Assembly: GCF_947492965.1 (NCBI RefSeq)
Contig: NZ_CANLOZ010000020.1
Coordinates: 1 to 34,970, forward strand
Length of the DNA: 34,970 bases
Direction of reading: 5' to 3'
Origin: an uncultured Aquimarina sp.
GTDB lineage: Bacteria > Bacteroidota > Bacteroidia > Flavobacteriales > Flavobacteriaceae
Positions 17,435 through 24,900 of the stretch are shown here, in pieces. Position 1 is the stretch's first letter; the number at the start of each line of letters is the position of its first letter. A model generated the notes under the pieces. The model searched no databases, had not been told where the DNA came from, and saw only the letters and a program-made list of their open reading frames with translations. Made by a program: the position numbers and the translations under genes.

Positions 17435-17472
17435 ACAGTTTTTACGGTTTTACCGTAAAAACTGTGTTTTTT
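17435..17472 (+). terminator. Strong rho-independent terminator
   Basis: A perfect 14-bp stem (ACAGTTTTTACGGT / ACCGTAAAAACTGT) with loop TTT is followed by G and six T. It ends the transcript of the DUF1800/DUF1501 operon. Confidence 0.92.
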
Positions 17473-17514
17473 ATCGATACAAAAGACCTCTTTATCTAAA
17501 AGATGTGAAATCAT

Positions 17515-17545
17515 TTTATTTCATAACTATTTGATTGTAAATTTG
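17515..17545 (+). promoter_or_regulatory. Bacteroidota sigma-A-type promoter of the small secreted protein
   Basis: TTTA (17515-17518), a 19-bp spacer, then TAAATTTG (17538-17545), fitting TTTG-N19-TAnnTTTG with one -33 mismatch. The predicted leader is about 30 nt. Confidence 0.6.
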
Positions 17546-17583
17546 GTACAAATCAAGTAGTACAATCGCTAAGCCCCGATCCT

Positions 17584-17928
17584 ATGAAAAGCATTATTCT
17601 TTCCTTATTTGTTTTACTTTCTTTTTCTACTATGAATGCTCAAGAAATTGCTTCATTAAATACAATCAACAAGGAAATAAGTAATGTACAGAATACCAAA
17701 GTAGATTTTTATCAAACATTAATTGCTGTTAATAATTTTGACATTAAAGTTAAAGAGGTAAAAACAAGTACTAGAGAAACAAAAAAGGATTTTTACAAGG
17801 CGTTAATGATAAAAAATGGTTTTATCACTGATAGTACGAAGACAACAAGATTAGCGAATAGTAATGACAAAAAGCGAAAAGACACCATAATGGTGGATAC
17901 TACACAAATCACTGGATTATTGCCATAA
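17584..17928 (+). CDS. Small secreted protein with an internal duplication, function unknown
   Basis: 114 residues. A signal peptide (MKSIILSLFVLLSFSTMNAQ) is likely cleaved near residue 19, leaving a charged soluble protein of about 95 residues. It carries two similar segments 28 residues apart: TKVDFYQTLIAVNNF (38-52) and TKKDFYKALMIKNGF (66-80), sharing TKxDFYxxLxxxNxF. The linker is Lys/Glu/Thr rich, and the tail contains a run of basic residues (NDKKRKD). It is flanked by its own promoter and terminator, so it is a single-gene transcript. I do not recognise a family; a small periplasmic or secreted protein is all that can be said. Confidence 0.75.
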   Translation: MKSIILSLFVLLSFSTMNAQEIASLNTINKEISNVQNTKVDFYQTLIAVNNFDIKVKEVKTSTRETKKDFYKALMIKNGFITDSTKTTRLANSNDKKRKDTIMVDTTQITGLLP

Positions 17929-17951
17929 TTTCTTTGAATATATACACATTA

Positions 17952-17996
17952 AAACACCACTATTTTCTTGCTTGATATAGTGGTGTTTATTTTTTT
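17952..17996 (+). terminator. Rho-independent terminator
   Basis: A 12-bp stem (AAACACCACTAT / ATAGTGGTGTTT) with a 13-nt loop is followed by AT and six T. It terminates the small secreted protein gene. Confidence 0.9.
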
Positions 17997-18026
17997 AATT
18001 AAAATTCAAAAAGCTTACATTTATGA

Positions 18027-18848
18027 ATGCAAATTCATGAAACAGCTTTTATCGTATCTACGTATCGTTCTTATCACGAAAGTGTAAGTAAGGATATTTA
18101 TGCCAAACTATGGAATAACCCGAAAACAGAGGCTATTATTCCAGAAATTCTAGATAGCGTATCTACAAATGAATCCATCCTTCATAGTTTACGAAATAGA
18201 TTTTTTCATGAAAGCTTACAATCTTTTTTCTCTAAAAACAAAGGAGGAGTTCTAATTAATTTTGGTGCAGGTTTTAGTATGTATCAATTTTTATTAGGCG
18301 CTGATGTGCATACTATCGAAATAGACAAGAAAGATATCATCGAATACAAAAAGAATCAGATAGAAGTTTGGACCGAAGAAGGAAAATTACCTGAACGTAA
18401 TACAACCTACATCAGTTTTGATTTTAATCATGATTCTGAAGAAACCATGATTACAGAATTAAATAAATTCATCAACCAACAACCTATATTCATTGTATTA
18501 GAAGGAGTGTTATTTTTTTTAGATCGAAAAGTAACAGATAAACTTTTTACAGTTTTTAAAAATATACAGTCAAGTGGTGATGTGGTAGGTAGTGTATCCT
18601 ACATTCCCGAAATTGAACATACAGATGTTTACAAAAGACTATTACACTATTTTGATAGTCATAATAACACTAATGATTCTTTTGCCCATCAAACAATACC
18701 CACATCGTACTACACTCAAATTGAAGGATATCGGTTAGTAGAACATACTGATGAATGTAAATTATCTAAAATCTACACTCCAAATACCCCATTAGAAGAT
18801 CCAAATGAAATTCTAAACGAACACTTATATCTTTTGGAGAGAGTTTAA
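18027..18848 (+). CDS. LCM-type SAM-dependent methyltransferase (leucine carboxyl methyltransferase family)
   Basis: 273 residues. It has the class I methyltransferase SAM site GGVLINFGAGFSMYQFLLGA (about 73-92), then DVHTIEIDKKDIIEYKKNQI with the acidic residue that binds the SAM ribose, and the family motif VLEGVLFFLD (148-156), in which LEGVLFFL matches the xEGVLMYL block of LCM/TcmP-like O-methyltransferases. The N-terminal RSYHESVSKDIYA is also typical. Bacterial members methylate diverse small molecules or carboxylates; the target here is unknown. The gene stands alone between the terminator at 17996 and a convergent membrane protein gene; no terminator is visible downstream. The ATG at 18027 is preferred; the ATG at 18023 is out of frame. 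Confidence 0.85.
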   Translation: MQIHETAFIVSTYRSYHESVSKDIYAKLWNNPKTEAIIPEILDSVSTNESILHSLRNRFFHESLQSFFSKNKGGVLINFGAGFSMYQFLLGADVHTIEIDKKDIIEYKKNQIEVWTEEGKLPERNTTYISFDFNHDSEETMITELNKFINQQPIFIVLEGVLFFLDRKVTDKLFTVFKNIQSSGDVVGSVSYIPEIEHTDVYKRLLHYFDSHNNTNDSFAHQTIPTSYYTQIEGYRLVEHTDECKLSKIYTPNTPLEDPNEILNEHLYLLERV

Positions 18849-18956
18849 TTTAACAGTATCATATATAGCTGTAGTAGCTTCTATTTTCTAAATAAGAAAA
18901 CCTTAGTTAGCGGTAAGACTTATACTCGATACTATAATGTAACGCAAAATCTCACT

Positions 18957-19169
18957 CTAATTCAGTAATATCCCACAAATTCCTAATCCAATTACAAGAT
19001 ATACTCCCGATAGAATAAAGAATACTTTTCCTGCCTTTCGTTTTTTATTCCTAAAAAGAACAAGACCTATAATGGCCAGCAATGCAGGTGGGCCAAATAA
19101 TATGAGTAAAATCAAAAATACTAAACCACCTAGGTTACCTACTTCTAATAAAATTAAATTGGTAGTCAT
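18957..19169 (-). CDS. Small two-helix membrane protein, function unknown
   Basis: 70 residues with two predicted membrane helices: about 10-40 (LGGLVFLILLILFGPPALLA), containing GPPALL, and about 49-68 (FFILSGVYLVIGLGICGILL). They are joined by a strongly basic loop (FRNKKRKAGK), which should lie in the cytoplasm. Its start overlaps the radical SAM stop by four bases (ATGA), so it is translated with that gene and is probably part of the same system. No family recognised. The overlapping start and the membrane-protein composition make it likely to be real. Confidence 0.75.
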   Translation of the reverse strand: MTTNLILLEVGNLGGLVFLILLILFGPPALLAIIGLVLFRNKKRKAGKVFFILSGVYLVIGLGICGILLN

Positions 19170-20560
19170 ACAGTCTCTTTTCTTAATTGTTCTAAACGCT
19201 CTTGTTTATCATCTCTGTAAAATAGATTCATTGTCTCAAAAGGAATAATTTTATAGTCCTTATTCACAATGTGTACACAGGACTTCTTAACTGCTCTTAC
19301 ATCAAAATTATAAGCATCTATAAACTGCATAATAATTATTCGGAATAAGTTATCATAACCCAATTCCGGAGCATCTATCTCCGGCAAGCAGCACATGATC
19401 GATTTAAGATTTTCGGAAGCAATATCTACAGAATTTCCAGTGCTAAATAACTCCAGCATTTTTTCCTGCAACTCTACATCTTGTTCATAAACAATGGTAT
19501 TTTTACCATTATCTAATAAATCTGCAGGATTAATATATCTTGTTAACGGAGTTAATCCATCTTCGTTTTTTAAGGCATATCCCATGACCAGAGCATCAGG
19601 GTTACAAGGAACCGGAATTAAATCGTCCGCCTCAAATATTGGAAATTGTTCTAATATTTTTCTACGAACTTCGGTTAAGGTAATTCGATCCGTTTGAGCA
19701 TTAAAATCTTCTAGTCGGCCCGCAATTTGTGTAGGTTGCAATGTAACTCCTCTAACACATCTTTGGCGAGAAGCAAAAGATAAGATCTCTCCGATTTCAG
19801 AATCATTTAATCCTTTTTCTAGGGTAACAACCATAGTAGTCGAAAGATTAAATTGATTTAAATTTTCTATAGCTTTCCTTCTAATAGCAGTTAAATCTTC
19901 TCCTCTAAGCTTTTTCAGAACTTTTGCGTTCAAAGAATCAAATTGTAAATAGATTTCAAAATCCGGCATATAACTTGCTAATCGCTCTACAAAACCAACA
20001 TCTTTTGCTATCCTGACACCATTTGTATTCACCATAAGGTGTCTAATTGGCAATTGCTTTGCATAGTCCAAAATATCAAAAAATTGAGGATGTATTGTAG
20101 GTTCTCCACCACTAATCTGAACTACATCAGGCTCTTTTTCATTTTCTACAATAGTATCTAACATCTTTTTAATCTCTTCCAATGTTCTATGTCTTCCATA
20201 ATGTGGAGATGAAGAAGCATAGCAGGTCGGACAAGTTAAATTACATCTATCCGTAACTTCAATTATTGACAAACAAGAATGTTGTTCATGATCTGGACAC
20301 AATCCGCAATCATAAGGACAACCATAATCCGTAGCTGTGTTAAACTTATACGGAAACTCAGAAGGTTTATTATAATTTCTTATGCTTTTGTAATATTCTA
20401 TATCATCAGCAATCAAAACTTTGGATCTGCCATGTTCTGGACAATGTTTCAACATGAAAACTTTATCATCTTCAAAAACAATTTTAGCATCAATCCTTTT
20501 TAAACAAATAGGACAAAGACTTAGCGTAAAATCGTAATAGGTATAATTTCTAGTTGGCAT
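19166..20560 (-). CDS. Radical SAM enzyme, Tes/MJ0619-like (COG1964)
   Basis: 464 residues from ATG 20560 (MPTRNYTYY); the frame stays open further back into the Lgt-like gene, but that would be a large overlap. Layout: an N-terminal CPIC (16-19) with KHCPEH (39-44) that could hold one metal; GCPYDCGLCPDHEQHSC (80-96); the radical SAM motif CNLTCPTC (Cys106/110/113); QISGGEPTIHP; IYLQFDSLN; and C-terminal IMCCLPEID (348-356) and SCVHIVNKDYKIIPFETMNL. This pattern matches MJ0619-like radical SAM proteins, which include the archaeal tetraether synthase Tes, an enzyme that joins lipid tail carbons. The ATG overlaps the Lgt-like gene by 11 bp and the stop overlaps the next start by 4 bp. Use on lipids is an inference from family and context. 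Confidence 0.85.
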   Translation of the reverse strand: MPTRNYTYYDFTLSLCPICLKRIDAKIVFEDDKVFMLKHCPEHGRSKVLIADDIEYYKSIRNYNKPSEFPYKFNTATDYGCPYDCGLCPDHEQHSCLSIIEVTDRCNLTCPTCYASSSPHYGRHRTLEEIKKMLDTIVENEKEPDVVQISGGEPTIHPQFFDILDYAKQLPIRHLMVNTNGVRIAKDVGFVERLASYMPDFEIYLQFDSLNAKVLKKLRGEDLTAIRRKAIENLNQFNLSTTMVVTLEKGLNDSEIGEILSFASRQRCVRGVTLQPTQIAGRLEDFNAQTDRITLTEVRRKILEQFPIFEADDLIPVPCNPDALVMGYALKNEDGLTPLTRYINPADLLDNGKNTIVYEQDVELQEKMLELFSTGNSVDIASENLKSIMCCLPEIDAPELGYDNLFRIIIMQFIDAYNFDVRAVKKSCVHIVNKDYKIIPFETMNLFYRDDKQERLEQLRKETV

Positions 20561-21293
20561 ATAAGATTTTTCGAATTGTTTTTTGATAATACAGTAGGCA
20601 TAAGATACACAAATACTGAATACTACTAAGCCCAAATATGAGAAAAGTATTGGGTTTTAGAAACTCGACAAGAAAACGAAAGAGAAAATAAAAAATCATA
20701 AAACATTTAAAAAGAAGACCTGATTCTAAATCTAGTCGCTGTTGAAAACGTTTTAAAACGATCCATAATAATATCAAAAAAACCACTTCAAAAAGAGCAA
20801 TAGGATATCTAAATAATCCATCACCCAAATCTAATCCCAAAAACGAAGTTGTTTCTTTCCCATAGGTAAATTCATTGATTCCTGCTAAAAAACAACCAAT
20901 CCTTCCAATGATAATACCAAGAATAATGGGATATGTAAATAAATCCCCCGAAGATTTTTTTTCCTTAATTATTTTTTTGGCGATTTCAACTCCTAATAAA
21001 CCACCAAAAAGACCTCCCATTATCGTTTTAGCACTTATAATCTGAATTAAATATTCTGGAGTAAAAGATATAGCTAGGGGATTTTCCAAAAAGCCAACGA
21101 TTCTAGAACCTAAAAAAGCTCCGAAAACTGCTCCTATAATAATAGACAATCTATTTGAAGAAGATATTGTGTCTAAGGAGTCTTTTCTTAAATAAATATA
21201 ATATCGAAATCCGATAAAAAAAGCAGCATATTCCAACATCAAATGAACATTCAGTTTAACACCAAAAACTACAGGCTCAAAAGGAATATCCAT
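20550..21293 (-). CDS. Lgt-like membrane protein (prolipoprotein diacylglyceryl transferase superfamily, non-canonical)
   Basis: 247 residues with about seven helices. By eye it follows Lgt: GAFLGSRIVGFL matches GVFLGGRIGYVL, TIMGGLFGG matches SFHGGLIG, IIGRIGCFLAG matches AGRLGNFING, RYPIALFE matches RHPSQLYE, and FRFLVEFLKP matches FRIIVEFFRQ. Arg131, Arg162, Glu169, Arg206 and Glu210 are kept. The essential His of the HGG motif (His103 in E. coli) is Met92 here, and the Asn of GRLGNF is Cys134. A normal lipoprotein-anchoring role is therefore doubtful. It is the first gene of an overlapping operon with the radical SAM enzyme. It probably binds a phospholipid; the reaction is unknown. A divergent but still active Lgt is the alternative. 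Confidence 0.82.
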   Translation of the reverse strand: MDIPFEPVVFGVKLNVHLMLEYAAFFIGFRYYIYLRKDSLDTISSSNRLSIIIGAVFGAFLGSRIVGFLENPLAISFTPEYLIQIISAKTIMGGLFGGLLGVEIAKKIIKEKKSSGDLFTYPIILGIIIGRIGCFLAGINEFTYGKETTSFLGLDLGDGLFRYPIALFEVVFLILLWIVLKRFQQRLDLESGLLFKCFMIFYFLFRFLVEFLKPNTFLIFGLSSIQYLCILCLLYYQKTIRKILYAN

Positions 21294-21384
21294 CTAATAT
21301 TAATTTCGATTAAAAACCGAAATATACGTTTTATTTAGACTACAATCGAGATTTAAACATCTCAAAATAAAGCGTATTGCCAGT

Positions 21385-22983
21385 TTACTTCATTGCCTTG
21401 GCCATTACATGATACCGTGGATCATCAATATCATGCTCTATCACATTTGCTAATCTTGGAGACGCTTTAATCATCAAAGCCTGGCATTCCTCACTAAGAT
21501 GCTTAATTCTAACTTTTTTACCAGCTTCTTCGTATTTACCCACAAGATTAAAAATTGCTTCCAAAGCAGAGTGGTCACTTACTCTAGATTCTATAAAATC
21601 AATTTCCACATTTTCTGGGTCGTTGGCTACATCAAATTTAGAGTTAAATGCCTGAATACTCCCAAAAAATAATGGCCCCCATATTTCATATACCTTTGTA
21701 CCATCTTCTTTAACATGTTTACGAGCTCGAATCTTTTTAGCATTTTCCCAGGCAAATGCCAATGCAGACATAATCACACCAGCTATTACAGCTACTGCCA
21801 AATCAAAGAAAACAGTAAGTGATGATACTGCAATTAAAACGATAGCATCAGTTAAAGGAATCTTATTCAATATTCTAAAACTAGACCATGCAAAAGTACC
21901 GATAACAACCATAAACATTACACCTACTAAGGCTGCGATAGGCACTTGCTCTATCAATCCAGAAGCAAACAGAATAAACATTAATAAGGTTACTGCCGCT
22001 ACAATCCCAGATAAACGAGTACGTCCTCCTCCTTTGATATTAATAATCGATTGCCCGATCATAGCACAACCTCCCATACCTCCAAAAAGACCTGTGATGA
22101 TATTCGCTCCTCCTTGAGCAAGACATTCTCTATTAGAATTTCCACGAGTCTCTGTTAATTCGTCAATAAGATTCAGAGTCATTAGAGATTCTATTAGTCC
22201 AATAGCTGCTAAGATTAGTGCATAAGGGCCAATAAATTTCAAGGTCTCTAAATTCATTGGCACTTTATCAAAAATATCAAACTGAAACTGAGGCAATCCT
22301 CCTTTAAGACCTTCTCCTCCTCCATCTCTAATAAAACTACCTACAGTTGCCACATCTAACTTACCAAGAATTACAATAGCCGACACTACTAAAATTCCGA
22401 TCAATGCTTCTGGTAATTTGGCTGTTGCTTTAATCTTAGGCAATCCCCACATGATCAGCATTGTTAATCCCACTAACCCTAACATTAAGAATAATTCAGA
22501 TCCTTGCATCCAAACCTTTTCTCCTCCAACAAACTCTTTAAACATTCCTAACTGAGAAAGGAAAATAACGATTGCCAAACCATTTACGAACCCCATCATT
22601 ACAGGATGTGGTATCAAACGAACAAACTTACCAAGTTTAAAAACACCAGCTAACATTTGTATAATTCCCATCAAAATAACGGTTGCAAAAAGATAATACA
22701 AGCCTAACTGCTCTCCTTCTGCTCCCATAGCATTCCCTTCTGCAACTAAGTTAACCATTACTACGGCTAATGCTCCCGTAGCACCAGAAATCATACCAGG
22801 ACGACCTCCAAAAACAGAAGTAATCAACCCAATCATAAATGCTGCATACAAACCAACTAACGGGTCTACACCTGCCACAAAGGCAAAGGCAACTGCTTCT
22901 GGAACCAAAGCTAAGGCTACAGTTAATCCAGATAGAATATCATTTTTGGCGTTCGCTACTCTTTTTCGTACAAACTCAGTCAT
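21385..22983 (-). CDS. SulP family anion transporter with STAS domain
   Basis: 532 residues from ATG 22983 (MTEFVRKRV); 17 extra upstream codons could be read but the promoter at 23005-23035 lies within them. The membrane part has the SulP signature NDILSGLTVALALVPEAVAF, GGRPGMISGATGALAVVMV, MGFVNGLAIVIFLSQL, and the GGMGGCAMIGQSIINIKGGG block. A C-terminal STAS domain (about 420-530; VEIDFIESRVSDHSALEAIF) follows. SulP proteins carry sulfate, bicarbonate or other anions by Na+ or H+ symport or exchange; the substrate cannot be told from sequence. It is a single-gene unit, divergent from the M14 peptidase gene. Confidence 0.93.
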   Translation of the reverse strand: MTEFVRKRVANAKNDILSGLTVALALVPEAVAFAFVAGVDPLVGLYAAFMIGLITSVFGGRPGMISGATGALAVVMVNLVAEGNAMGAEGEQLGLYYLFATVILMGIIQMLAGVFKLGKFVRLIPHPVMMGFVNGLAIVIFLSQLGMFKEFVGGEKVWMQGSELFLMLGLVGLTMLIMWGLPKIKATAKLPEALIGILVVSAIVILGKLDVATVGSFIRDGGGEGLKGGLPQFQFDIFDKVPMNLETLKFIGPYALILAAIGLIESLMTLNLIDELTETRGNSNRECLAQGGANIITGLFGGMGGCAMIGQSIINIKGGGRTRLSGIVAAVTLLMFILFASGLIEQVPIAALVGVMFMVVIGTFAWSSFRILNKIPLTDAIVLIAVSSLTVFFDLAVAVIAGVIMSALAFAWENAKKIRARKHVKEDGTKVYEIWGPLFFGSIQAFNSKFDVANDPENVEIDFIESRVSDHSALEAIFNLVGKYEEAGKKVRIKHLSEECQALMIKASPRLANVIEHDIDDPRYHVMAKAMK

Positions 22984-23004
22984 AATCCGTTTATTTTGAG
23001 GGTG

Positions 23005-23035
23005 CAAAAATACAGTTATTTTACATCCCAACAAG
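23005..23035 (-). promoter_or_regulatory. Promoter of the SulP gene
   Basis: Minus strand: CTTG (23035-23032), exactly 19 bp, then TATTTTTG (23012-23005). This fits TTTG-N19-TAnnTTTG with one mismatch and lies 21 bp before the start codon. It supports ATG 22983 as the true start. Confidence 0.6.
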
Positions 23036-23134
23036 TAAAATCTAGAGCTATCTGAAGAAAGAAATAAACTAAAACGTTATAGAAGATCAAAAAAAAGTAA
23101 AACTTAGTATATTTATGCCTAACTCACACTGCAC

Positions 23135-24880
23135 ATGCGAATCATCACACTCATTATCAGTATTCTAACTATTATATCTTGTAACTCTTCCAAAGAAAAC
23201 TCCTTAAAAGACTTTGATTTTACCACGAACTTTGAAAAAAGTAATGGTACCGAAACACCAACTTATCAGGAAGTGATTACCTACTATAAAAATCTTGCAA
23301 AAGCTTATCCAGTGATCAACATACAGAAAATCGGAATGACGGATAGCGGAAATCCTTTGCATATAGTTACTCTAAACCCAGAAGCGATATTCGATTTTGA
23401 AAAAATCAGACAAGACAAACGTATTCTACTAATAAATAACGGTATTCATCCTGGAGAAAGTGATGGAATCGACGCAACGATGATGCTTTTTAGAGACATA
23501 GTAAATGGAACTATCGAATCTCCTAAAAATACCGTCTTAGTTACTATTCCTATTTATAATATTGGTGGCGCTTTGAATCGGAATACCGGAACAAGAACTA
23601 ATCAAAACGGCCCAAAAGCATATGGGTTCAGAGGAAATTCGAGAAACTATGACTTGAATCGAGATTTTATCAAAAGTGACACTAAAAATGCTCAAACTTT
23701 TGCTAAAATATTCCATCTAGTACAACCTGATGTTTTTATCGATAATCATGTTAGTAATGGAGCAGATTATCAATACACGCTAACACATCTTTTCACCCAA
23801 CACAACAAATTAAATGGCGAGTTAGGAGCTTATCTAAACAAAGAGATGCACCCACAATTAGAAACACTTCTAAAAGAAAAACAATGGGACATTACACCTT
23901 ATGTAAATGTTTGGGGTACTACTCCGGATAAGGGATGGACCCAGTTTATGGATTCTCCAAGATATTCTACCGGATACACCACATTGTGGAACACATTAGG
24001 AATGATGGTAGAAACTCATATGCTTAAACCATATAAACCAAGAGTTGAAGGCACTTATGAACTTATGAAATCAATGATTGACATTACTGAAAAAGACGGT
24101 GAAAAAATAAAAGATTTACGATCCAAGGCATTCAGCAATTTACCCAAACAAAAAACGTATATCGTAAACTGGAAAGTAGACACAACGAAAGCTACTTATT
24201 TTAAATTCAAGGGATATGAAAGTGCTTATATTGAAAGTAAAGTTACGGGTGCAAAACGGTTAAAATATTACGATGACAAACCCTATACTAAAGAAGTTCG
24301 TTACCAAAATTATTTTAGTCCTACTACGACAATCAAAACACCAAAAGCCTATGTAATTCCAAAAGGATGGTGGCCAATTATAGAAAAATTAGATCTTAAT
24401 CATATTTCATATAAAACCTTAGAAAAAGACAGCACAATATCTGTTGAAGTATATCATATCGAAGACTTCAAAAGTAGAAAAGCTCCATATGAAGGACATT
24501 ATCTTCATTATAATACCAAAGTTCGCAAAAGTGTTGAAACCATCTTATTCAAAAAAGGTGATCATATTGTTTTTACAGATCAGAAAGGATTTAGATATAT
24601 TTTGGAAACTTTGGAACCAGAAGCTCCAGATTCTTTCTTTAATTGGAATTTCTTTGATACTATTCTACAACAGAAAGAAGGATTTTCTCCGTATGTATGG
24701 GAAGATAAAGCATTGGAATTATTGGAGAATGATAGTACTTTAAAGCAGCAGTTTGAAGAAAAGAAAAAAGATACTGTATTTGCTAAAAATTGGTATGCAC
24801 AATTAGAATGGATCCATAAGCAATCCAATAATTACGAAAAAGCGCACCTGAGATATCCTATTTACCGAATTAACAAATAA
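23135..24880 (+). CDS. M14 family zinc carboxypeptidase lipoprotein
   Basis: 581 residues. A signal peptide ends in the lipobox IISC (Cys16). The catalytic domain has the zinc-binding HPGES (His105, Glu108) with the third ligand His205 in FIDNHVSNG, a substrate-binding NSRNYDLNRDF (169-178) and the general base Glu293 in MMVETHMLKP. About 270 residues follow with no clear known domain (IPKGWWPIIEKLDLNHISY, HIVFTDQKGFRYI), longer than a minimal carboxypeptidase. M14 enzymes remove C-terminal residues or split cell-wall peptides; the substrate here is not clear. It starts 151 bp from the divergent SulP gene and faces the ABC ATPase gene with 20 bp between stops. Confidence 0.92.
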   Translation: MRIITLIISILTIISCNSSKENSLKDFDFTTNFEKSNGTETPTYQEVITYYKNLAKAYPVINIQKIGMTDSGNPLHIVTLNPEAIFDFEKIRQDKRILLINNGIHPGESDGIDATMMLFRDIVNGTIESPKNTVLVTIPIYNIGGALNRNTGTRTNQNGPKAYGFRGNSRNYDLNRDFIKSDTKNAQTFAKIFHLVQPDVFIDNHVSNGADYQYTLTHLFTQHNKLNGELGAYLNKEMHPQLETLLKEKQWDITPYVNVWGTTPDKGWTQFMDSPRYSTGYTTLWNTLGMMVETHMLKPYKPRVEGTYELMKSMIDITEKDGEKIKDLRSKAFSNLPKQKTYIVNWKVDTTKATYFKFKGYESAYIESKVTGAKRLKYYDDKPYTKEVRYQNYFSPTTTIKTPKAYVIPKGWWPIIEKLDLNHISYKTLEKDSTISVEVYHIEDFKSRKAPYEGHYLHYNTKVRKSVETILFKKGDHIVFTDQKGFRYILETLEPEAPDSFFNWNFFDTILQQKEGFSPYVWEDKALELLENDSTLKQQFEEKKKDTVFAKNWYAQLEWIHKQSNNYEKAHLRYPIYRINK

Positions 24881-24900
24881 CAACATAAAAAAACTAGTAG

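Larger units (their letters stand above)
17250..17583. other. 334-bp non-coding region after DUF1501
   Basis: No gene seen. It starts with a small hairpin directly after the DUF1501 stop (CTATCTT-GCTA-AAGATAG, 17250-17267), continues with AT-rich sequence, then a strong terminator (17435-17472) and the promoter of the next gene (17515-17545). The 185 nt between the stop and the terminator form an unusually long 3' untranslated region. Confidence 0.6.

Noticed and set aside
18884..18900. TTTTCT/AGAAAA hairpin between the methyltransferase and the 70-residue protein
   Set aside because: Short and purely AT-rich; not distinguishable from background.
20561..20635. 25 extra N-terminal residues of the radical SAM protein
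   Set aside because: They lie within the Lgt-like gene and are a frame-shadow of it; MPTRNYTYY is the sensible start.
20550..21293. Annotation as lgt
   Set aside because: The essential His is Met and the context differs, so the canonical function is not supported.
22984..23034. 17 extra N-terminal residues of the SulP protein
   Set aside because: A well-formed promoter lies in this stretch, and MTEFVRKRV is the usual start.
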